Assembly (NCBI RefSeq): GCF_004366815.1
Contig: NZ_SORI01000007.1
Span: 87,289 to 151,288, forward strand
From: Aminivibrio pyruvatiphilus
Lineage (GTDB): Bacteria > Synergistota > Synergistia > Synergistales > Aminobacteriaceae
Direction of reading: 5' to 3'
DNA: 64,000 nt
The notes under the pieces: model-generated
Told to the model about the DNA's origin: nothing
Seen by the model: only the letters and a program-made list of their open reading frames with translations
The model's database searches: none
Part shown: positions 25,128 to 32,903 of the stretch, in pieces
How the letters are laid out: every line of letters begins with the position of its first letter
Numbering within the stretch: the first letter of the stretch is position 1
Translations under genes and position numbers: made by a program

Positions 25128-26681
25128 TTACAGCTTTGCGATCTCCTCGTCCGCGATCTCCTTGTAGGTCTTCAGGCCCGTCACCCTGGCGGCAAGCTCG
25201 GTGAGGGGGACGATATCGTTTCTCCCGATATGCTTCAGGGTAAATTTCCTGTTCAGGCCCATCATCTGGCGCAGCCCCGCGGAAATTCTGCGGAGATAGG
25301 AGTACACGCCGATCGCCCCCGTGGATATGTCCTTCACATCGTTCCCGTAGAACTCCTTCAGCTCCCGGACGCCCTCGAAAATTTCATCCCGGGTGGAGCC
25401 GAAGGCCTGGAGATTCTTGGGGACGTTCCCTTCTTCTATCATTTTGCCGATCTGGCTGCCCGTCATGGCGGCAGCCATGGCAGCCCTGCCCACGCCCACG
25501 AGGCCGATATAGGGCGCACCGAGGGCCAGCCCCTTGTATATCTGGTCTTCCAGGGCGAAACCTCCCGCTATGACGACCTGGGGCAGAGGGTAGTTTTTCT
25601 CGTCCATTTTCTTCAGCATGTCAAAGAGCAGGCTCTCCATATAAACGGTAGGAATTCCCCATTCATTCATCATCTTGGCGGGGCTGCTGCCCGAGCCGCC
25701 CCCGCCGCCGTCGAAGGTGACCATGTCGACGCCGGCTTGTGACGCGGCCTTGAGGATTCGGAGGAGATCCCGGGGATCGAAGGGACCGACTTTGAAGCAA
25801 ACCCTCTCCGCTCCCAGCTTTCTGAGTTCCGCAACCCTCTGCACCAAAAAGTCTTCGTCCCAGAAAGGAAGCTGCCCCAGCCGCTCAAAGACCTGACCGA
25901 TGCCCTTTCGATGGTTTTCCGCCACTTGGGGGTCAGAGGGGTCGGGATAGACCAAATATCCTCTTTTCCTGAACTTCAGGGCCTCCCCGAAATCCGTAAT
26001 GCGGTTCATTCCCTGGATGCCCTTCGAGCCCTGGCCGAATTTCAGCTCCACGGATTTTACGCCCAGCCTGGTGATTCCGTAGTCGAGGGCTTTATGCCTC
26101 TCGTCGTCGTAATTGGCCTGGAGGATGATGTCGCCGTATCCCCGGTGGAGTCTGCGGAAAGCCGACAGCATTGCCTCCATTAAAGGAGAGGACTGGACGA
26201 GCCCGTTTTCAAGGACGAGATCCCCGTCCTTCGCTATAACGTCTTCACCTATCACCACGGCGACGCCGGCCAGGGCTGCTCCCGCGTAGTAGTCCTGCCA
26301 GTTGAGTTTTGCCATGGCGGGAAAGACGATGGGGGCGGTCAGGTTCACTTTGTTTTTCAGCCCGAAGGCGGCATCGAGCTTTACCTTTGCCCAGGCCGCG
26401 CTTTCGGCGTTTTCATCCGTTCCGAAGGCGCCGAAGACCCGGCCGTTGATGTTGAAGTGGGAAAAATCCAGGGGGTAGTTCTTTTCCGAGGCGAACTGGT
26501 TGATATTCGTCCTGTAGGGGTAGATGGCCTCGGTTCCCCTCACTGCGGACAATCCGATCTCGCAGGGCCCGATGCAGTCTGCGGCGCAGACAGTGCACAT
26601 TCCGGAGAAAGGGGAGACGTTATCGGGCGTACGCATTCTGGTGTTCGTCATGGAACTTCCTGCGGGGGGGCTGTATGTCAC
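25128..26681 (-). CDS. glutamate-synthase-like FMN/Fe-S protein
   Basis: 517 residues from a GTG at 26681, chosen because AAGGAGG ends eight bases upstream; a longer reading to 26771 would put this ribosome site inside the gene. Residues 28-39 hold MCTVCAADCIGPC, a C-x2-C-x3-C-x3-C set able to bind an Fe-S cluster. The rest is the FMN-binding glutamate synthase (GltB central) barrel: VELKFGQGSKG, VCFKVGPFDPRDLL, VDMVTFDGGGGGSGSSP and VIAGGFALEDQIYKGLALGA. The glutaminase domain of full-length GltB is missing, as in archaeal-type and many anaerobe proteins whose real reaction is not settled (ammonia-dependent glutamate synthesis or another amino-acid oxidoreduction). It stands alone, with its own promoter and two downstream hairpins. 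Confidence 0.88.
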   Translation of the reverse strand: MTYSPPAGSSMTNTRMRTPDNVSPFSGMCTVCAADCIGPCEIGLSAVRGTEAIYPYRTNINQFASEKNYPLDFSHFNINGRVFGAFGTDENAESAAWAKVKLDAAFGLKNKVNLTAPIVFPAMAKLNWQDYYAGAALAGVAVVIGEDVIAKDGDLVLENGLVQSSPLMEAMLSAFRRLHRGYGDIILQANYDDERHKALDYGITRLGVKSVELKFGQGSKGIQGMNRITDFGEALKFRKRGYLVYPDPSDPQVAENHRKGIGQVFERLGQLPFWDEDFLVQRVAELRKLGAERVCFKVGPFDPRDLLRILKAASQAGVDMVTFDGGGGGSGSSPAKMMNEWGIPTVYMESLLFDMLKKMDEKNYPLPQVVIAGGFALEDQIYKGLALGAPYIGLVGVGRAAMAAAMTGSQIGKMIEEGNVPKNLQAFGSTRDEIFEGVRELKEFYGNDVKDISTGAIGVYSYLRRISAGLRQMMGLNRKFTLKHIGRNDIVPLTELAARVTGLKTYKEIADEEIAKL

Positions 26682-26826
26682 TATGAAAACCTCCTTCAAT
26701 ATTTTTTTTGCCTGGGTACACCGTGGAGTGAAAAAATCCGGTTCGGAGACAGCCGTCACACTTTTTTCCAATCACCTTCTCACCTTTTTTCCGAAAGGGA
26801 CGATGTTATTTTTCTGACTTTTCCCC

Positions 26827-26854
26827 AGTATATACCCGGCAGGATATTTTTCAA
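26827..26854 (-). promoter_or_regulatory. promoter of the GltB-like gene
   Basis: TTGAAA (26854-26849), 16 bases, TATACT (26832-26827) on the minus strand, leaving a leader of about 140 bases. Confidence 0.65.
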
Positions 26855-27094
26855 TTCCGGCGTGCATGCCTCAAGACTCCCGCAAAATGATTCTCACTGA
26901 CGCCGGGTGTCTTTTTCGCCTGAAAAAGAAGGCCGGTAAGGGAAAAGGTAGCGCAGAACAGTCCGTGAATATCGCCCGAAAAATCGAAAAGAGCGGTTGT
27001 GGAAGAGGAAGGTACGCTGTCGGACTCCTTTTCCATTTCTCCTTTTATTGTTATAATTCCCATGCCAAAAAATGTATATTCCGGAGGTGAGATC

Positions 27095-27115
27095 ATGGCG
27101 CGGTTCTTTACATGA
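27095..27115 (+). CDS. possible six-residue leader peptide MARFFT
   Basis: ATG GCG CGG TTC TTT ACA TGA with an excellent ribosome site (GGAGGTGA, seven bases from the core to the ATG), ending 55 bases before the PPC-domain gene, which has its own AAGGAGGG. Such a short frame with a strong start may control translation or read-through of the operon, or may be debris of a lost gene. No pairing terminator was identified between it and 27171. Confidence 0.35.
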   Translation: MARFFT

Positions 27116-27170
27116 CGGGCCTCCCGGTGCACGGGATGCATTTTGGAATACACCGAAGGAGGGGAACCCT

Positions 27171-27614
27171 ATGACCGATTTGAACAACGCCGGGTCCGCC
27201 GGCCGTTTTTTTGCCTTCAGGCTCTTTCCGGGGGAGGATCTGCTTGAGGGGATCCGGAAGGCTGTCAGGTCCGAAGGCGTACGGGCAGGTTTCGTGGCGG
27301 CCGCCGTGGGCAGCCTGTCCAGGGCCTGCCTCCGGTATGCCGGGAAACCGGACGGAACGATCCTTGAAGGGTGTTTCGAAACGGTCTCCCTCTCGGGAAC
27401 GGCGGAAGAGGGAGGGGAGCACCTCCACGCTTCCCTCTCCGACCCTGAAGGCAATGTCGTCGGCGGGCATGTTCTCGAGGGGTGCGTCGTGCGCACCACC
27501 ATGGAGATCATCCTCGGGGAGCTCCCGGAGCTGCGGTTCTCGAGGGAGTACTGCCCGTCGTCAACCTATATGGAGCTGGCGGTTCACCGCCGCACTAACG
27601 AAAAAGGAGAATGA
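27171..27614 (+). CDS. PPC-domain (DUF296) protein
   Basis: 147 residues; ATG at 27171 with AAGGAGGG seven bases upstream. A single PPC/DUF296 domain: FFAFRLFPGEDLLEGIRKAV, GFVAAAVGSLSRACLRYAG, then EEGGEHLHASLSDPEGNVVGGHVLEGCVVRTTMEIILGEL. The His-containing HLH and GGH motifs of the family, thought to bind metal, are present. Bacterial single-domain members form trimers; their role is unknown, although the same domain in plants is linked to AT-hook DNA-binding proteins. The ECF S-component gene starts three bases after its stop, so a link to uptake of that transporter's substrate is likely but unproven. Confidence 0.88.
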   Translation: MTDLNNAGSAGRFFAFRLFPGEDLLEGIRKAVRSEGVRAGFVAAAVGSLSRACLRYAGKPDGTILEGCFETVSLSGTAEEGGEHLHASLSDPEGNVVGGHVLEGCVVRTTMEIILGELPELRFSREYCPSSTYMELAVHRRTNEKGE

Positions 27615-27617
27615 AGG

Positions 27618-28181
27618 ATGAAAAACAGAACCCTGGTACTTATCGCCTTGTGCATCGCGCTGAACATCGGCCTCGGGCAGGCGGCCTCAACCCTGAAGCT
27701 GCCCATCTTCCTCGATTCCATCGGCACCGTCCTGGCGGCCCTCCTCATGGGCCCGTGGATCGGAATGGCCACGGGGCTCGTCACCAACCTGCTGTGGGGC
27801 GTCATTTCCGGGCCCGTGGCGGCGGCCTTCGCTCCCGTGGCCATGGTCATCGGTCTCGTGGCAGGACTGGCGGCCCGGAAGGGGCTGTTCCGCAGCCTCG
27901 CGGGCGCCGTGATTGCCGGAGTGGTGATCACCCTTTTCGTGACTCTCGTCGCCACGCCCATACGGACCTACCTGTTCGGCGGCGTGACCGGGTCGGGGGC
28001 GGATTTCTTCGTGGCCTACCTGACCGCCGTGGGGCAGAGGCTTCTCCAGTCCGTCGCCCTGACGGTGATCTGGACCAACCTTGTGGACAAGATCGTGGCC
28101 TGCCTTGTGGCCCAGGCCGTGGTGCGCCAGCTTCCCGGGCGGATCCGGAGCCTCTTCCCCGGTGCCGAAAACGTGGCCTGA
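27618..28181 (+). CDS. ECF transporter substrate-capture (S) component
   Basis: 187 residues, five to six membrane helices; ATG at 27618 with AAGGAG eight bases upstream inside the previous gene's end. The N-terminus ALCIALNIGLGQAASTLKLP and the next segment FLDSIGTVLAALLMGPWIGMATGLVTNLL show the ALNI/small-residue helix that docks S components on EcfT, followed by the loop typical of vitamin-specific S proteins. The substrate cannot be assigned; the LDSIGTVLAALL block is seen in S components of uncertain specificity. The dedicated T-A-A fusion gene follows seven bases later, so this is a group I (dedicated) ECF transporter. Confidence 0.88.
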   Translation: MKNRTLVLIALCIALNIGLGQAASTLKLPIFLDSIGTVLAALLMGPWIGMATGLVTNLLWGVISGPVAAAFAPVAMVIGLVAGLAARKGLFRSLAGAVIAGVVITLFVTLVATPIRTYLFGGVTGSGADFFVAYLTAVGQRLLQSVALTVIWTNLVDKIVACLVAQAVVRQLPGRIRSLFPGAENVA

Positions 28182-28187
28182 GCGGAC

Positions 28188-30260
28188 GTGAGGAAAATAG
28201 GCCCCTTCAGGTCCTTTCTCCTCTGGGCAGTGTGGGTCGGGGGCTCCATGGGGCTCCCGGCCTTTCCCTTTGCCGCCGTCATGGCGGGACTCTCCGCGGG
28301 AGCGGTCCTCCTCTGGCCGAGGGCGAGACGCCGTGCCAAGGCCGTCGCCCTCTTCATGCTCCCCCTGGCCTTCGGTTTCTGGCTGATCCACGGCGGCGCC
28401 CTCCAGCTTTTTCCGGGGGTGGCCGCCCAGCCGTCCCGGGCCGTGTGGGCTTTGGGACTGTGGCTCCGCATTCTCTCCGTGATCTCCGCGAGCCAGCTCT
28501 GGCTTGAATACGTTCCTCCTCCGGTGCTGATCCGTTCTCTCTTCGCGGGCAGGCTTCCTGCCTCCTGGGCCTTTCTCCTGGCCAGCCCCCTGCTGCTGGC
28601 CGGGCAGATACGGGCCCGGGCCGCCCAGGTGCGGGAGGCCCAGCTTTCCCGGGGGGTCCCGGTCCACGGCACCTTCTTTGAACGGGCGTCTTCCCTGACG
28701 GCGCTGGTCTTTCCCCTGGTGCTCGGCCTGCTGAACGAACTGCCCGCCAGGAGCGCCGCTCTCGACATGAAGGGCTTCGGACTCTTTCCCCGCAGGTCGT
28801 CCCTCGCCGGGGAGGAGAAGACGGGGCCCAGGCCTGCCAGCGAACCGGCTCCTCCGAAATACCACGGGGCAATGGCCGCAGTGAGGGAGGCCGCTTTTCT
28901 TGCCCCGGGAGAAACAAAACCCGTCCTGGAGATTCCGGAGTTTTCCGTTTCGCCTGGAGACACCGCATTCCTTGAAGGGGGCAACGGGAGCGGAAAATCC
29001 ACCCTAGCCTCCATGCTCTCCGGGGCCGTGCCGGAGCACAGGGGCGGCTCCATCGCCGGAGAGGTCCGGGTGCTCGGGGAAGACGTGACATCGAGGAGCT
29101 GCCTCGCCTGGTCGCCGGACGTGCAGGCCGTGCAGCAGAACCCCGTCCTGTCTCTCTCCGGATGCACCTTCACGGTCCGGGAGGAGGTGGCTTTCGGTCC
29201 GGAGAACCTTGCCCTCCCCCCGGCGGAAATCCGTTCCCGGGTGGAACGGGCCCTTGATCTCGCGGGCATCGCCCACCTCGGGGACCGGAATCCGGCGTGC
29301 CTTTCGGGCGGGGAAGCCCAGAAACTGGCCCTCGCCTCCGCCCTGGCCATGAACCCCCGGCTGCTGGTGCTCGACGAGGCTTTTTCCCGGATTCATCCCG
29401 CCGACCGGCACTCCCTCGCCTCCGTTCTCCGCCGGCAGGCCATGGAAACGGGCTCGGCCCTGGTAGTCCTCGAAAAGCCGGGGAACGCCTCTTCATCGTG
29501 GTCCGCCCCGGCAGGGCATTTCCGGGACGGCCGCCTTCTCCCCGGCTCCTCGCCTGTTCCGGTCAAGCGTCAGTCATCAGGTCCTTCTCTTTCTTCCGGA
29601 ATAAATGATGACCAACCGGTGCTGGAAATTGAAAATCTCTCCTTCCGGTGGAAGGGTGAATCCTCTCCCCTCCTCCGGTCGGTGAACGCCGTCCTCCGCC
29701 CGGGAGAGCGGGCCGCCCTCACGGGACCGAACGGCGCCGGAAAATCCACCCTTATGCGCCTGTGCGCGGGGCTCATCGAACCCGAAAGGGGGGCGGTGCT
29801 GCTGGGAGGCGTGCCCGTGGGCTCCATGGCTCCCGGAGAACGGGCCGCCCGGATAGGCTTTCTCTTCCAGGACGCCGAACGGCAGATCTTCCACTCCACC
29901 GTTGCCGGGGAGGTCCTCTTTTCCCTCAGGAACTCGCCTCTCTCGCAGGACGAGCGCATGGAGCGCATGCGGCAGGCCCTGGAGGTCACGGGGCTTTCCG
30001 GGAAGGAGGAGAAGCATCCCCTCGACCTGAACGCCGCCGAGCGGAGGATGGTGGCGGTGGCTTCCCTTTCCGTCCGGGAGGGAGATCTCCTGCTGCTGGA
30101 TGAGCCCACCAGGGATTTCGACCCCGAATGGCAGGGCCGGTTCGAGGAGTGGATGCTTTCCCGTCCGGAGGCCATCGTGGCGGTCAGCCACGATCCAGAG
30201 TTCTCCGGACGGCTTTTTCCTGCCGTCTGGAGCCTGGACAGCGGCCGCCTCACAACCTGA
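28188..30260 (+). CDS. single-chain ECF energising unit: EcfT fused to two ATPases
   Basis: 690 residues from a GTG at 28188. Residues 1-235 are the EcfT membrane protein with its coupling motifs AQLSRGVPV (about 151-159) and ARSAALDMKGFGL (about 187-199). ATPase 1 has Walker A GGNGSGKST (264-272), Q-loop VQQNP, signature LSGGE (372-376) and Walker B LLVLDEA (392-398), but its switch-His position reads LEKP, without His. ATPase 2 has Walker A GPNGAGKST (513-521), Q-loop FQDAE, Walker B LLLLDEP (634-640) and switch His668 (AVSHD), but its signature is LNAAE (614-618) instead of LSGGE/Q. In the ATPase dimer the ATP site built from ATPase 2 Walker motifs plus the ATPase 1 signature is complete, while the other site lacks both a proper signature and the His. 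T, A and A are usually separate genes; a triple fusion is uncommon. Confidence 0.93.
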   Translation: MRKIGPFRSFLLWAVWVGGSMGLPAFPFAAVMAGLSAGAVLLWPRARRRAKAVALFMLPLAFGFWLIHGGALQLFPGVAAQPSRAVWALGLWLRILSVISASQLWLEYVPPPVLIRSLFAGRLPASWAFLLASPLLLAGQIRARAAQVREAQLSRGVPVHGTFFERASSLTALVFPLVLGLLNELPARSAALDMKGFGLFPRRSSLAGEEKTGPRPASEPAPPKYHGAMAAVREAAFLAPGETKPVLEIPEFSVSPGDTAFLEGGNGSGKSTLASMLSGAVPEHRGGSIAGEVRVLGEDVTSRSCLAWSPDVQAVQQNPVLSLSGCTFTVREEVAFGPENLALPPAEIRSRVERALDLAGIAHLGDRNPACLSGGEAQKLALASALAMNPRLLVLDEAFSRIHPADRHSLASVLRRQAMETGSALVVLEKPGNASSSWSAPAGHFRDGRLLPGSSPVPVKRQSSGPSLSSGINDDQPVLEIENLSFRWKGESSPLLRSVNAVLRPGERAALTGPNGAGKSTLMRLCAGLIEPERGAVLLGGVPVGSMAPGERAARIGFLFQDAERQIFHSTVAGEVLFSLRNSPLSQDERMERMRQALEVTGLSGKEEKHPLDLNAAERRMVAVASLSVREGDLLLLDEPTRDFDPEWQGRFEEWMLSRPEAIVAVSHDPEFSGRLFPAVWSLDSGRLTT

Positions 30261-30341
30261 TTTCTCCGTCCCGCTTTTTTCCTGCATAGATTACTGATTT
30301 TGTAGGAATTGGATTTCCGGGAGTGGAAAAAATACCCATCA

Positions 30342-30350
30342 TGGTATATT
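30342..30350 (+). promoter_or_regulatory. extended -10 promoter for copZ
   Basis: TGG before TATATT (30345-30350); no good -35. It lies about 55 bases upstream of the copZ start. A copper-responsive operator was not identified. Confidence 0.45.
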
Positions 30351-30404
30351 ATTTTGCCGTGGAAGTTTAGAAGATCGAACATTTCTTTTCGAGGAGGCAA
30401 AACC

Positions 30405-30605
30405 ATGGCACAATTTGTTTTTTCCGTTCCCGACATGTCCTGCGGCCACTGCAAAATGAGAATCACCAAGGCTCTCGAGGAAGCGGGGTTTTCCGGTTTC
30501 GACGTGGCGCTGGAGACGAAGACCGTTACCGTCGAGGCCGCCGACAGCGAGGCTGTTCGGGCCGCCATCGACGAAGCGGGCTATGACGCCGTTCTGAAGC
30601 AGTAG
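30405..30605 (+). CDS. copZ: copper chaperone, HMA domain (CopZ-like)
   Basis: Sixty-six residues; ATG at 30405 with GAGGAGG seven bases upstream. A single heavy-metal-associated domain: DMSCGHCKMRITKALEEAG with metal-binding Cys13 and Cys16, and VTVEAADSEAVRAAIDEAGYDA as the second half of the beta-alpha-beta fold. It delivers Cu(I) to the P-type ATPase whose gene follows after a terminator-like hairpin. Canonical length for CopZ. Confidence 0.92.
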   Translation: MAQFVFSVPDMSCGHCKMRITKALEEAGFSGFDVALETKTVTVEAADSEAVRAAIDEAGYDAVLKQ

Positions 30606-30629
30606 ACGGGCCTGTTCGAAGGTCATCAG

Positions 30630-30667
30630 ACCCCTTTTCTTCGCGGAAAGGGGCTTTTCATTTTTCG
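30630..30667 (+). terminator. hairpin between copZ and copA
   Basis: CCCCTTT / AAAGGGG stem followed by CTTTTCATTTTT. The copA ribosome site follows at once, so it probably lowers rather than abolishes read-through, giving more chaperone than pump. Confidence 0.75.
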
Positions 30668-30676
30668 GAGGTTGCC

Positions 30677-32833
30677 ATGAACGAAACGAAAGATCAGCAG
30701 TTCAAGACGAGCCTCACCGTCACGGGGATGACCTGCGCCACCTGCTCCCGCATGGTGGAGCGGTCCCTGAAGAAGGTGGACGGCGTGGTGTTCGCGGCGG
30801 TGAACCTGGCCACAGAGACGGCCTTCGTGGTCTCCGAACGGGACATTCCCCGGGAAATACTCGAGACCGCCGTGAAGAACGCCGGATATTCCGTGTCGGA
30901 CGAGCGCCCCGAGGACCTGGAGAAGACCCGGTACAGGAGGATAAAAAAGAACGTGGCCGTGTCGTGGCTGGTGACGGCACCTCTCATGGCCCTCATGGTG
31001 CTCCACATGCTGGGCCGCCATGTTCCCTTCTACCACCCCCTGGAGTTCCTGGGCGGCGCGCTGGTTATTTTCTGGGCGGGAAGGGATTCCCTGAAGGGGG
31101 CGTGGATCGCCCTCACCCATTTCCACGCCAACATGGACGTTCTCGTGGTGGCGGGCTCCACTGCGGCGTGGGCCACGAGCGGACTCGCCTATTTCGGCCT
31201 TCCCGTGGCCTCCTTCGGGGCGGTGGGAGCCATGATCATGGCCCTTCATCTCACGGGGCGGTACATCGAGTCCCATCTCCGGGACAAGGCCTCCAAGGAG
31301 ATACGCTCCCTCCTGTCAATCCAGGCCCGGGAGGCCCGGGTGCTTGAGGCCGACGGCCGGGAAATCATGATCCCCATCGAGGCCGTGAAGGAGGAGATGG
31401 TGCTCCTGGTGAAGCCGGGGGAACGCATTCCCGCCGACGGTGCTGTAACTGAGGGGGCCACGTCGGTGGACGAGTCCATGATCACGGGGGAATCCCTTCC
31501 CGTGGCCAAGGGAAGCGGGGACGACGTCACCGGCGGGTCGCTGAACCTCACCGGCCCCTTCCGCATGAGGACCACCCGGGTGGGAGAGGACAGCTTCCTG
31601 GCGAAGATGGTCTCCCTCATCCAGGAAGCCCAGGGGGCCAAGGTACCCATCCAGGCCTTCGCCGACCGGGTGACCAACTACTTCGTTCCCGGCGTGGCGG
31701 TTCTCTCCCTGGTGAGCGCCTTCTTCTGGTACCGGGGTGCGGAACGGTTCGGCTCCTTCCTCGACGGTGCCGGGCAGTGGATCCCCTGGGTGACATCCGT
31801 GCGGGACCCCCTCTCCCTTGCGGTCTTCGCCTTCATCACCACCATCGTCATCGCATGCCCCTGCGCCCTGGGGCTTGCCACGCCCATGGCCCTCATCACC
31901 GGCACGGGGGCGGCCTCCCGCAAGGGGCTCATCATCCGCAACGCCGAGGCCATCCAGACGGCCCGGGACGTGTCCGTGGTGGTCCTGGACAAGACCGGCA
32001 CCATCACCGAGGGAAGCCCCTCCGTGGTCGGGACAGACCTTTCGGCGGACGACCTGGCGGCGGCGGCTTCCGTGGAGGCCTTCTCCAACCATCCCCTGGC
32101 CAAGGCCATCGCATCGGCTTCCGATGAGCGTCGCCCCGTCTCCGACGTGGAGGAGATCACCGGCGAGGGTGTCCGGGGAACGGTGGACGGGGTGGAATAC
32201 TTCGTCGGGAAGCCCGGAGACCCGGCACGGTACGACGAACATCTCTCCATGGGCCGCACCGTGGTGGAAGTCCGGCGGGCAGGAGTGCTCGCGGGTTTTC
32301 TCGCCGTGGAGGATCCCCTCCGGGAGGACGCGGTTGAGGGCGTGAAGCGCCTGTCCGGCATGGGCATCACCTGCGTCATGGCCACGGGGGACAACGAAAA
32401 GACCGCCCGGGCTGTGGCGGCCCGGGTTGGGATCGGCGAAGTGCACGCCGGGGTCCGGCCCGACGGCAAGCTGGACCTGGTACGGCAGCTCCAGGCCCGG
32501 GGGGGCAAGGTCCTCATGACCGGCGACGGCATGAACGACGCCGCGGCCCTCAAGGGCGCCGACATCGGCGTGGCCGTCGGGTCGGGCACCGATCTCGCCA
32601 TCGACAGCGCCGACATCGTCATCGTCAGGGGAGGCATCTCCCGGCTGGCCGACGCCGTGGCCATTTCGCGGAAGACCTTCACCGTGATCCGGCAGAACCT
32701 CTTCTGGGCCTTCGCCTACAACGTGGTGGCCATTCCCCTGGCCATGGCGGCCCTGCTCCATCCCGTCATCGCGGAGGGAGCCATGGCCTTCAGCTCCATT
32801 TCGGTGATCCTGAACTCCATGCGGGTGAAGTGA
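30677..32833 (+). CDS. copA: copper-exporting P1B-type ATPase CopA
   Basis: 718 residues; ATG at 30677 with CGGAGG six bases upstream. One N-terminal HMA domain (GMTCATCSRMVERSLKKVDGV), eight predicted helices, the actuator MITGESLPVAKG, the Cu(I) membrane motif ACPCALGLATP, phosphorylation site DKTGTITEG, the SNHPLAKAI motif of the nucleotide domain, and GDGMNDAAALKGADIGVAVGSG near the end. These give a Cu+ efflux pump of the inner membrane, working with CopZ encoded just upstream. No regulator (CueR or CsoR type) is adjacent. Confidence 0.97.
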   Translation: MNETKDQQFKTSLTVTGMTCATCSRMVERSLKKVDGVVFAAVNLATETAFVVSERDIPREILETAVKNAGYSVSDERPEDLEKTRYRRIKKNVAVSWLVTAPLMALMVLHMLGRHVPFYHPLEFLGGALVIFWAGRDSLKGAWIALTHFHANMDVLVVAGSTAAWATSGLAYFGLPVASFGAVGAMIMALHLTGRYIESHLRDKASKEIRSLLSIQAREARVLEADGREIMIPIEAVKEEMVLLVKPGERIPADGAVTEGATSVDESMITGESLPVAKGSGDDVTGGSLNLTGPFRMRTTRVGEDSFLAKMVSLIQEAQGAKVPIQAFADRVTNYFVPGVAVLSLVSAFFWYRGAERFGSFLDGAGQWIPWVTSVRDPLSLAVFAFITTIVIACPCALGLATPMALITGTGAASRKGLIIRNAEAIQTARDVSVVVLDKTGTITEGSPSVVGTDLSADDLAAAASVEAFSNHPLAKAIASASDERRPVSDVEEITGEGVRGTVDGVEYFVGKPGDPARYDEHLSMGRTVVEVRRAGVLAGFLAVEDPLREDAVEGVKRLSGMGITCVMATGDNEKTARAVAARVGIGEVHAGVRPDGKLDLVRQLQARGGKVLMTGDGMNDAAALKGADIGVAVGSGTDLAIDSADIVIVRGGISRLADAVAISRKTFTVIRQNLFWAFAYNVVAIPLAMAALLHPVIAEGAMAFSSISVILNSMRVK

Positions 32834-32903
32834 GCCCTTTGTTTTCCGGAAAAACCATGATATGGTCATCCCAACGATCTTTTTTTAGACAGGGGTGCTT
32901 TTT

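Larger units (their letters stand above)
26682..27170. other. divergent intergenic region
   Basis: 490 bases between the GltB-like gene (minus) and the PPC/ECF operon (plus). It holds the GltB promoter, a TATAAT at 27052-27057 with only a weak -35 (TTTTCC) for the plus-strand operon, and a six-codon frame at 27095. Longer frames here (for example 26866-27090) lack ribosome sites and recognisable products. No riboswitch was recognised. Confidence 0.5.
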
